Virus record (IMG/VR): IMGVR_UViG_3300025301_000156
Span: 1 to 20,694 of that record
Direction: 5' to 3' (one strand)
DNA length: 20,694 nucleotides
Source: a virus
Below the pieces are notes generated by a model that did no database searches, had not been told where the DNA came from, and worked only from the letters and a program-made list of their open reading frames with translations. Position numbers and translations under genes: made by a program. Each line of letters opens with the position of its first letter. Position 1 is the stretch's first letter. Below, piece by piece: positions 7,736 through 16,700 of this stretch.

Positions 7736-8466
7736 TACTCTATGTTTGCTTTAATAAGCCCGTATTCGCCAGCCACGCCAGCTATCGGCCCCATGTAACC
7801 AACGGGAGAAAGATTAACTGTACCATCTTCATCATAGACTTCTACTGCCCCATCTACGCCATTGGATGCTACTAAAGGAACACCTAAGCCAGGAGTTCCA
7901 TCAATTAAAGCTGTTGTAAACCCTTTGACACAAAGCCATCCGAAATCAGTATCTGCAATATCTACACAAGTCCAACCTAGAGGAGCATGGTCTACGTCAT
8001 TAGCATCATGTGCCTCTACTTCCGTGTATGGATTTTCGTATAGCCCAACTTGCTGTGAAGTTGTTATCGCAGTTGCAAGCCCGTCTTCTTCGTCAAGTGT
8101 TACTACACACCCTGTTGCACTTGATACCACAGTATTACCTTTGACTCTGTACATATGACCTTCTTCTGCAACATCGTTGAAGATAAGCCATCCATCTTTG
8201 TATAGATCCTTTGCAATAGTTAAAGACCCCGTAAGAGTTACAGTAGTAGCTCCAGCAGAGGCGGCAGATACTGCTAGGTCAACCTGATGGGCAGCAGTTC
8301 CATCAATACCCATTACTAATTTACCTGCCGTTATATCTTCACCTGCTTCGCAATACACGAATTCTCTATCAAAAATCTGCATCCGAGTACCTAGTTTGTG
8401 TTTCTGGGCAGAAGTGGTTACTTTCTCCCACCCATATTTACCCATTATCGTTTGTGGAAACGACAT
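7735..8466 (-). CDS. Beta-rich virion protein, probable capsid decoration protein (243 aa)
   Basis: The sequence is almost entirely short strands and turns with Gly, Thr, Val and Asp. After residue 30 comes FDREFVYCEAGEDITAGKLVM, then long strand-rich stretches (GATTVTLTGSLTI, GCVVTLDEEDG) and a hydrophobic closing region. Repeated Y/G-x-AG-x-I-x-AG-type segments are common in capsid decoration or head-surface proteins of environmental phages. It is separated from the upstream gene by 108 bp and has a strong AGGAGG in a possible hairpin. Its TAA overlaps the next ATG (TAATG). Low charge and lack of a signal peptide suit a virion surface component. A tail component is an alternative. Confidence 0.6.
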   Translation of the reverse strand: MSFPQTIMGKYGWEKVTTSAQKHKLGTRMQIFDREFVYCEAGEDITAGKLVMGIDGTAAHQVDLAVSAASAGATTVTLTGSLTIAKDLYKDGWLIFNDVAEEGHMYRVKGNTVVSSATGCVVTLDEEDGLATAITTSQQVGLYENPYTEVEAHDANDVDHAPLGWTCVDIADTDFGWLCVKGFTTALIDGTPGLGVPLVASNGVDGAVEVYDEDGTVNLSPVGYMGPIAGVAGEYGLIKANIE

Positions 8467-8468
8467 AA

Positions 8469-8488
8469 TAAACCTCCTTTAAGGTTTA
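8469..8488 (-). promoter_or_regulatory. Hairpin over the ribosome binding site of the 243-aa gene
   Basis: On the minus strand TAAACCT pairs perfectly with AGGTTTA (7 bp) around a 6-nt loop (TAAAGG). The Shine-Dalgarno AAAGGAGG spans the loop and the 3' arm, and the ATG follows 2 nt later. Folding would partly hide the ribosome binding site. The stem is AU-rich and probably weak, so any effect would be modest tuning. Confidence 0.4.
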
Positions 8489-8574
8489 GTTTACAGGTTC
8501 TAAGTCCTGCGATAGTCCGATATTTATTTTATCTGGGACGGCCTCGGTCTATCTTTACAGCCATCACAAATCTA

Positions 8575-8982
8575 TTATGAGTGTTTATCTTGCTCATGCT
8601 TTCGTAGAGAAGCCGTAGCGTTTGTGAGGCGAACGTGTTCCGCTACGTAGTCGCATTCCTTACAGGAAGCCTTTGCCATAGCATTAGGATTACTCGACTC
8701 TACGTTTGAAGTCCTAGATTCTACACACCACCGACATTCACAACTATCCGAAGGGGCTACCGGCAGCATACCTAACTTAGCCTTTTTAGTCACATAGTCA
8801 GGATTGCCCGGTACTCCTTTTATAGCCGTACCGATAGGAAATACTATGTCCCCTACGTTGTTACGACCTGGAGCATGACGATATAGAGTGGTCTTGGGTT
8901 GCCACGTATCTATATATTCCCATGAATAACCCTGTGAGACCAATTCTCGTCTAAGTTCCTGTCGCTCGGTGGTGGTTACCAT
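8575..8982 (-). CDS. Small zinc-binding-like head-module protein (135 aa)
   Basis: The first 75 residues are helical then extended (GYSWEYIDTWQPKTTLYRH). The C-terminal half carries a C-x-C-x2-C cluster (CECRWC), then C-x2-C (CKEC), and H-x4-H near the end (HEQDKH). Together these look like a zinc finger or ribbon, although the 18-residue gap between the second Cys of CKEC and the first His is longer than in a classic C2H2 finger. It follows the capsid gene by 10 nt, with a GAGGTAGGA purine-rich site before the ATG. A role in head completion or as a small DNA- or protein-binding factor is possible. I do not recognise the family. Confidence 0.72.
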   Translation of the reverse strand: MVTTTERQELRRELVSQGYSWEYIDTWQPKTTLYRHAPGRNNVGDIVFPIGTAIKGVPGNPDYVTKKAKLGMLPVAPSDSCECRWCVESRTSNVESSNPNAMAKASCKECDYVAEHVRLTNATASLRKHEQDKHS

Positions 8983-8992
8983 TCCTACCTCA

Positions 8993-9862
8993 CTATGTAC
9001 TTGTAGACGGTGCAGCAGCGTCGTAGGTCATTGCTGCGCCACGGCTATCATCAAGCTCAAATACTCCGTAGTCGGCAGTCATTACTACTTCCGTAGCCCT
9101 AAGAGACGCATCACGTTGACGTTCTGTATTAGTCTCGACCGACTTGAGAACCGCGAGTGCTGATTTATCGGCGATTACGCCAATCGCATCATCACTACTA
9201 TCTACAGACAGATTGCCGTCCTCAAATATTGGTACGCCGTTAAGAGGTCTGAGTCCACTGAAGAACTCACCGAGTAGATCCTCACTCCATCCCTTGGGAA
9301 CAGGATATGTTTGAGACGCAGTTACTGCCGTATTGGCAATGTCAAATACTGCGTTAGGATGTTGGAGAATATAAAGCTGAGTTCCGAACTTGTTAGCCTT
9401 AGCATAAGCAATTGCCGCTGCTACGTTAGCAAGTTTGAGTGTAGTACCGGCTGCACCAAGAGTATCACCGCCGTTAAGACCAGAGTACAGCGCGTGTACA
9501 TCGGTATCTTTCTTACGAGCCATACCGTCACCAAGTTGCCTGCCGACTATAGAGAATACATTGTCAGCAGCTTGTCTGACCAACTTGTCGGTCAGAATGA
9601 CCTTGGCCCCGACTTCCGCAGCCGTAAGGTCAACCGTGGTCATCCCGATATCTTCCTCGTCAACGATATCCTGTCCATCGGTCAGGTCAGATATAGTCAT
9701 CTGTCCGACCTTTGGTACCGTAACCTGCTTACTTCCTTTAGGAAGGTTAAAACTCTCTATCAGCGCCATAGCAGGAGCGTTATGCTCCTCTGTATATCTA
9801 CTCGCCGCAAGAATAATCTTCTGGGCATTTTCCAGATTGCCCGTAGTCGCTGCCTGAGCCAT
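8993..9862 (-). CDS. Major capsid protein, HK97-fold (289 aa)
   Basis: This protein forms the icosahedral shell. The sequence fits the HK97-fold phage capsid pattern: an N-terminal helix; the strand VTVPKVGQMTISDLTDGQDI, typical of the E-loop/P-domain start; a long spine helix about 92-125 (LTDKLVRQAADNVFSIVGRQLGDGMARKKDTDVHALYSGL); an A-domain region with YILQHPNAVFDIA; GVPIFEDGNL; and a closing strand TADYGVFELDDSRGAAM. Its length is close to that of compact phage capsid proteins, and no long delta or protease-cleaved domain is evident. The ribosome binding site is strong (AGGAGG, 7 nt before ATG), as expected for an abundant protein. It lies directly after a scaffold-like gene. The product call is fairly secure. 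The exact subfamily is not determined. Confidence 0.87.
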   Translation of the reverse strand: MAQAATTGNLENAQKIILAASRYTEEHNAPAMALIESFNLPKGSKQVTVPKVGQMTISDLTDGQDIVDEEDIGMTTVDLTAAEVGAKVILTDKLVRQAADNVFSIVGRQLGDGMARKKDTDVHALYSGLNGGDTLGAAGTTLKLANVAAAIAYAKANKFGTQLYILQHPNAVFDIANTAVTASQTYPVPKGWSEDLLGEFFSGLRPLNGVPIFEDGNLSVDSSDDAIGVIADKSALAVLKSVETNTERQRDASLRATEVVMTADYGVFELDDSRGAAMTYDAAAPSTST

Positions 9863-9882
9863 TATGAGTCCTCCTGACTAGA

Positions 9883-10650
9883 TTATGATAAACCCGCCGC
9901 TTTTCTCGCCGCAGCTTGTGCGCTCGACGATCTATCTCCAGCATTGTACCTATCCAGCCAGCCACCCTCATCAGCAGCCACCTCCGGGCTGCCCTGACTG
10001 TTATCAAGTGCCTGAGACGGAACCCTTGCCTGCTTGAATGATGCAAGCTCTGAGTCCCGTTTCCTATCCTCGGCCAGCTTCTTAGCTGCGCCTTCCATTG
10101 ATTGAGGATCATTGTAAGTCCTCAGAGTCGATAAATCGTCCATATCCAAATTAAACTTCTTGGCTAAATGTACTGCCGCCGCCATCTGACCCTGAAGGTG
10201 TTGTCCATACTGCTCGGCCTGCTGCATCAAGTCCTGATGTTGCTTCTGACTCTGCATATAGACATTAGCAGCCTGTTCGGCTTGCTCGGGTAAGTACCCG
10301 CTAGCCTCTAACTGCTGCTTATACGAATCCGCTTGGTTTTGTAACGCCGCCTGCTGTTGTACCTGAGCGTACTGAGCAGCGTCCTGCTGCATCTTAGTTA
10401 TCTGCTGAGGAGTATACGCGGGCGGTGTCTGTGGAGGAGGTTGATCTGGAAGAGCCGTAGGCACCGTAGGTGGAACTCCAGATGTAAGAGGCTGATTCCC
10501 AGATGGCTGCTCCTCAGTAGGAGTAGTATCTGTTTCCGCGTTAGGAACCTCAGTGAGATTATCCTGCGTAGTATCAGCGACAGGTTGTGTGTCCTCTGTA
10601 GTAGCAGGACTATCTGTTGCCGGTGCTTGGTCTAAGTTTTCAGTTACCAT
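9883..10650 (-). CDS. Probable capsid scaffolding protein (255 aa)
   Basis: The position directly before the major capsid gene and the composition are those of a phage scaffold. The N-terminus is acidic and Thr/Pro-rich (about 1-80, ending in a PPPQTPP stretch). A Gln-rich helical or coiled-coil middle follows (about 80-165; QQITKMQQDAAQYAQVQQQ and QSQKQHQDLMQQAEQYGQ). The C-terminal part ends GGWLDRYNAGD...AARKAAGL, a small charged helix of the kind scaffolds use to grip the shell. No protease domain is visible, so removal or retention after assembly cannot be judged. The ATG has AGGAGGG about 10 nt upstream, slightly long spacing. It stops 20 nt before the capsid ATG. Scaffold sequences diverge quickly, so the call rests on position and composition. 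Confidence 0.72.
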   Translation of the reverse strand: MVTENLDQAPATDSPATTEDTQPVADTTQDNLTEVPNAETDTTPTEEQPSGNQPLTSGVPPTVPTALPDQPPPQTPPAYTPQQITKMQQDAAQYAQVQQQAALQNQADSYKQQLEASGYLPEQAEQAANVYMQSQKQHQDLMQQAEQYGQHLQGQMAAAVHLAKKFNLDMDDLSTLRTYNDPQSMEGAAKKLAEDRKRDSELASFKQARVPSQALDNSQGSPEVAADEGGWLDRYNAGDRSSSAQAAARKAAGLS

Positions 10651-10685
10651 AAGTATATATCCCTCCTAAGTACCCAAGGCTACAT

Positions 10686-10706
10686 ACTATATATAGTGGT
10701 TGTCAA
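10686..10706 (-). promoter_or_regulatory. Candidate promoter/operator upstream of the scaffold and capsid genes
   Basis: The 86-bp gap between the giant gene and the scaffold gene holds a perfect TTGACA on the minus strand (10706-10701). Three bases later comes a perfect 12-bp palindrome, ACTATATATAGT (10697-10686). TATAGT within it matches a -10 box in 5 of 6 positions but is only 9 nt from TTGACA, and no good -10 lies at the usual 17-nt spacing. A separate AGTACC/GGTACT inverted repeat (10669-10674 and 10726-10731) flanks the whole region. A dedicated capsid promoter or a regulator site are both possible. Confidence 0.35.
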
Positions 10707-10736
10707 GAACCCTACCTCTATATAAGGTACTCAGAT

Positions 10737-13700
10737 CTAATAGTATCCGTATTTTTCAATAAGCCCTTTTAGATATGGATCCTTATTTCGCATTCCTTTT
10801 TGGGCTCTACTTCTTCCTCCTACCACATAAATTAGGTCGCTAGGTCCCTTTGTCCGAATATAATCTTTGGCCTCTGCCGGTTTATTTTGTCTGAGTAGCG
10901 ATTTATATGTGTCATACGCGTCTTCGACACCTAAATCTTCCGCTAGTATTCTTTCTACATTCCAATAGCCTGTAGCTTCTATATACTCCCTGTCCCGCCT
11001 AAGTTGCAGTTCATAGTCAGGAAGTGGCTTATCAGGACTCGCTTCATGCAAAGCCTTTATATCTTCTACGAATTGTGGACTGTACTGCTTTTTAAGGTAT
11101 TCCCTCCTATATTCACGTTCGTCCCAGTTAATCCCATATTCATCTTCAAGCGGGGTATATACATATGTATCATCGTAAGACCCCAATAAGGCCGTTGCCC
11201 ATTCCGAGTACCCTGACGATCCATCATCGGCAAACAATAGCCTGTTATATACATCACTAGCTTCATCATAAGGTCCATCTGGGTCCATATCACGAAAAGC
11301 CTTATTCTCTGCCGCTATCTTTTTAGCTTGTTCCTTTAGTAGATAGAACTCGGCGAATATAGCTGTTCGTTTCTCTCTGTAATGTCTGCCTGGTTCCTCC
11401 TTATCATTGTTAGACGCCTTCCAAGCTTCCTCTAACTTTTTGAGAAGGGTATTCCAATACTCATCTACCTGAGCATAATACCTACCTAACGCGGGGTTGA
11501 ATTTTATAGTGTCTTCTCGTTTCTTTCGAGAAGCTTCTGCGTATCCTGGAGCGCCTTTTACCAAGGCTTGTGTCTTTGGGTCCTTTGACCAAGATTCTTC
11601 AGGGGTATAGTCAAGATCTTTCTCACTCCATATACCAGACTCGTAACCGCGTATCCTATTTATCTCTTCTACCGTCTTACCCTCGAACATCTCAGGAACT
11701 TCTTCTCTACCAAGCCTTTCCATTCTCTCGCCTTCGGTCATCACGCTAGTGCGGAATCCAGCCTGAGAAGCAGCTTGCGCTATCGCGCCCTCGCCGTCTA
11801 GCTTACCTTGCACGACAAAAGGAAGGAGCGAGGTCCCCAGATGTTTGGCGATATCCGGCACAGAATCTATATGGTCATAAGGAAGTATGTTTATCTTACC
11901 TTTGGACAACCCCTCCCCTATAGCCCCTAGCACATTCACCCCAACCGCGCCACGGCTCATATATAGTTGTAGTATCGGATTGTCCATCATATTTGGAGTA
12001 AGGAATTTGTTTATGTCCCCTTTATATGTAGCTGCTATAGCATAAGATAGGAATTGTAATAGGGCTCGTTGTTGTCCTCCTGCCCCAATCCAATCATTAT
12101 TTATTAAGTACGCCATATGTTTCTTGCCACTCAGAGGATTAAGTCCCTTCTCTATGTCTTTCCAGGGCTTTCCAAGCGCTATTCCTGCTAGGGTATAAAC
12201 CATGCCCGCCCCAATGAGAAGTCGTGTTATATTCCTTAAAGACGCGGCCTGACGAGCCGTAATAGCACGTCCTGGCACCATATTAACTAACCCTCGTAGC
12301 GCGTCTGCCGTAACCGCCACAGTAGATCTAAGTAGACGGGGAGAAAACGCCAGCATGACAGACTCGACGCTCTGCTGTGCGGGACCGACTCCTAATGCTC
12401 TTGTGTCCAGTCCGCCAGTTAGATTCCTTATATAAGCAGCCAGCTCGGCATCAGATCCGTCCCAACTATCCTTATTTGCTTTCCATAGCATATTCCTACT
12501 AACACCTAGCATAGCGGAATACGACGCCTGGAATCTTCCTAGAGACTGCTTTTCTAATACCTTCGCCGCCCTTCGTGCCCCTTCACCACCAGGAACCTTA
12601 CCCAGTAGGGCTAAAGGAGATGCCCCACGCCCAGCTTGCATGGCGATAAACATTTCGTTAGACATCCCGGTAGGAATCCCTGCTGCGCTCATCTCGGCAA
12701 ACGAATCCAGATTATCCCTGACATATCGGCTGTAAACAGTGGGATCCAGGAAAGCCCTATAATGATACCCAGTGGCTTTCGCCCAAATAACGGGGTTTTC
12801 TGTCAACACGAAAAGCCCATGTATAAGAGGCGCGGCATAGTCAAGAGTAGCCGACATCATACGTGTTATGTTAACGAAGTTCACAAAGCCCCGACCTAAC
12901 CACCTAGCTACGTCCCCACCAGATCTAACTCCTCGTCTAGGGGTACTCTGTAAAGCCTCTTTTAGGAGATCCGCGTCCTCTTTGGGCATAAACCGCTTGT
13001 TCCATTCTCCTATAACTATCGCTTTATCGGCTTTACCGAATAACTCCCCAGGAGCATACTGCTTTGCTTTCGCATCATCCAACGCATTATTGTACCTATT
13101 TTTAGACAAGGTATAGGCCGATTCAGCCTTGTTTTTACGAGCAGTCGCGTTACGACGCTGCGTCGTAAGTTCTTTCCTCAACGTCCTTTCCGCCTCAGTA
13201 CTCGGCATCCCCTTACGCAGCCTTCCTCGTGGTACCCGTAAGCGATTAACTTCTCTTCTAGCTTTTGTTAGCTCTCGTGTTTTCTCAATCGCGTCATTAG
13301 TAATATCAGTCGATATTAACCTTGAAGGCTTTATAGATAGAGGCGCTAACGCGTCAGATAGCTGCTTATCTAGTATCTCTTTATACGACGCCCTGAGATG
13401 TAGTTCGAGAGTCCTATACGGACTGTTAGAGTAACGAATACCCATATCGAAGTAACCCACAGTAGCCTCTTCAAATACCCTGCGTAATTTAGGATTAGTC
13501 TTACCAAGAAGCTCTAGATTATCTATACTCTCGACCTGTCTAGGTACATAGAACCAACCATCTTTTGATCGCGTTCCTCTTGGAGCCAGCCCCCTTCTAA
13601 TACGTATCGCCTCCGCCTCATCCACCAATGTTAGGTAGTCTTTTATATACGCCTTTTCTTCTGGTAGCAGTTCAGACGCCCATCTAGGATCATCTGGACG

Positions 13701-16700
13701 AGAGAACACATCATTCCAAAGGTACTTAGTATTAGCGAAGAATCCTTGCGAGTTTATCCTAACCGGTTCCCAAGCAATGGTTTTAGATAGCGCGCCAAGC
13801 ATTTTAGGTACTACTCTTCCAGTAGCCTCACGACCACGCATAAATGGTCTCATGCCCCTTACATGACCCCCTAAGCCTCCGGCTAAACCCACCTCAACAG
13901 CCGAGTCTATAGCTATCTGTTGCCTATAATAGGCAACTAGTATTTTCCCTGTTTCAGTATCCATTGCCGCAGATGGGTTCACAAAAAACTGGGCGATCTG
14001 ACGTATGACCGGGGTAGTAATAGATCTTACCTCACGAGCAACATCCGTAATCTCCCTGAGATCGGCTAAGAATCGGGATCCTTCAGGTATATCGGCAAGC
14101 GGTTTATAACCCCCTGTAGGCCTCGTAGGGGGACTAGTGGGAGGAATTCCAGCACCCCCCGTAGTAGGTATTACTTTAGGAAGCTCCTTTGGTATCGCAG
14201 CGGGAGTATCAATAACCTCCCGTACAGTAGGCCGTGTGGCGATGGGAGGATCAGTAGCCGGTACTACCCGTTCGGCGGTAGGTGTGGTTGGAGTATAAAC
14301 CCTAGCTACTCGTGGGTTTAAGACTATAACCTGGTCTCCTCCTACAGCCCTAAAAAACTTATTATCAGTCGCTTTTACGATCTCGTCGCTATTGCGTATA
14401 GCCACAACATCGTAGTCTCTGGCGATTCTATCCCAAACGGATAGTTCTCCAGTAGTAATAACCTCTTCTAACAAATAACCATACTTATCCTTTACTCGGT
14501 CGTAATCCGACATAGAACCTAGCTCAAGTACCCTTGATATAGGGGATATCTCAAACTCAACTGGCGAAAGAGTCGTTACGACGTCCTCGTCCATAGACTT
14601 CATCCATTGTTGTTTATCGTAGTCAAAGAAGGACGTTCCTCCCATCCCCTCGTTTTCAGGAGTAGACGGAACAACCTTGCCCTTTATACTTTCCTCGTGT
14701 ATCTTGCTCCATCTTTCATCATCCAGAGAAAGATAAAGCCTATTCCCGGCAAACTTACCTACTTTAGGCCCTCTCCCCAAATCTCCTGTCCCATGTTTAG
14801 GTACTCTAGTCGGGTCAAAAGTCTCCCCTGCCTCCAGTCGAGCCTTTACTTCTGGAGTAGTAAAGTGCTTGAATCTACCGCCTGCTATTGTCGCTCCGGC
14901 TCGAGTAGGAGGGATTACCTCCTGCACTACCCGTTCGGTGGGAGGATCAGGCACATCATCCCAAGCTGACGCTCTAGCGCGGGCATTGAGAGCCTCAAAA
15001 TATTCGTCCTCACCATATTTTCGTATAAGCTCTGTTTCATAATCATCAACAATATTTTGAGATTGCTGATATGACGCAGATACGCGTTCTGTACTGGGCG
15101 TTTCTTCCATGATATCTTGGAATATGGCTCGGGTCTGTCTAGCAAGTGGATGATTATTAGGCACCTCTGAAATACTTAATTCATCTACCAGTCTATGTCT
15201 CTCAACGGAACTCTTTGCTCGGTTGTACCGCTTCCAAGCCAAGTTGTTATATATGTCACCTATTATTTTCTCAGCTTCTTTACTCCCTAATCTCATATCT
15301 GGATAATAAGCAGCAGTACGACTCCATGATTCTGAGACCTTTTTTATTACCTCCCTAATGTCTTCCTTTGTAGCAGGCCCCTTTAACGCGGACGGTTTTA
15401 GTCTCCCGATTGCCGCTTTAAGATGTGTGGCGGCGTCTGCCTCCCCAATAGCGTCACGATCTTTATATAAGCCCTCTAATTTCTGGAACTCCTGATCTGT
15501 AAGTACCCCTAGGGACTTGGGTGCGCTAGGTGCGGGCGTGGTGGGTACAACATCAGTAGCCGGTACTACCCGTGCGGTGGGCACATCAGCCAATCTTACC
15601 GCCTCTGCCGGTTTTCTAACGGCCTCTCCAGTAGCGGTACGTATGTTGAAGTAGGGCTTACGTACTTCATTTATCTCTATCGTCCCTTTGCCTGTTACCT
15701 TACCGGCACCCATAGTGCCATCCGCTGCTTCAAAAACAACGTCGTCACCAATCCGTACAGCCTGCCTGAGGGATAAAGATCCGTAATTAGGTCCTGTCTG
15801 GAGATTATACCCAGTTATATCCGTCCCCACTTCTCCCAAAAGGGGCTGCTGTTGTGCCTGTCTGGTAGGTCGTGCGGTAGGTCCTTTCCCAATTCCAGGT
15901 CCCTGTTCTTCTAGTTTCCCAGATACTCCCAGCCATTCATTCACTTCCCTTGGAGACTCTACATCTTTTGGCTCAGGTAAAGATTCTTCTACTTGTTTCA
16001 GGGCATTACTAATTCTTCTGTTCTCTACCGTACCTAATCTAAACAGAACATCTTCTCTACCTTCTCCTACATATGCGGCCTTGTTAACCCAGCCTTTTTT
16101 GTACACCCCTGGAATGGGACTCTCATCTACTACCCCATCAAAAGGCGCCCACTGTTCTGGCCCTAGGTGTTTAGCTTCCCCACCTCTACCTGTGCGACGG
16201 TAGAAGGGCTGGAACTTCCCATCAGGAAGTCTAACAACAACCATATCTCTGCCACGATACTTTATGACATCATCTACATAGATAGAAAAACCACTCATTC
16301 CCGGTAATTCACTAAAGCCTTCTTCCCGCATAGCGGTGGGAGGAGGGGGTTTAGGTGCGACGGGTCGTGTGCCTATTGGGACTAGCCCTTTTGGCGTTGG
16401 AGGTAGTCCTAAAACATTTCGGCCCGCGGATCCTAGTGTCTTAGCTATTCCCTGTTCATATACCTCAAGAGGGGTTAGAGCCTCTCTAGTGGCACCCATT
16501 AGGTATCGCTGGAAGGAAGGGGTCTTTGTTGCGGCCTTTCGTGCTTGAAGACCCCCCCTAATCGCCTTTGCAGGTGGTATAAGAAACCAAGGAAGCTCTT
16601 CAAGCATCCCCCTTACATATGGAGGCATCTTATATTGTTCTTCTCTTATTTTCCTACGTTCCCGTTCGTTTAGAAGCTTTCCTGTAGCCGCTTCTCTACG

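Noticed and set aside
8489-8574. Possible rho-independent terminator or promoter in the 108-bp gap after the 135-aa gene
   Set aside because: There is no GC-rich stem followed by a T run. TAAAAT resembles a -10 box, but no -35 lies at proper spacing.
9311-9877. Two overlapping plus-strand frames opposite the major capsid gene
   Set aside because: Both are antisense shadows of the capsid coding sequence, with no recognisable protein features.
9798-10112. 104-aa minus-strand frame overlapping the scaffold gene end and capsid gene start
   Set aside because: It is out of frame with both supported genes, has an Arg/His/Trp-rich random composition, and spans the true capsid ribosome binding site.
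14927-15145. 72-aa minus-strand frame inside the giant gene
   Set aside because: It is nested in a different frame of the giant gene, with no supporting signal.
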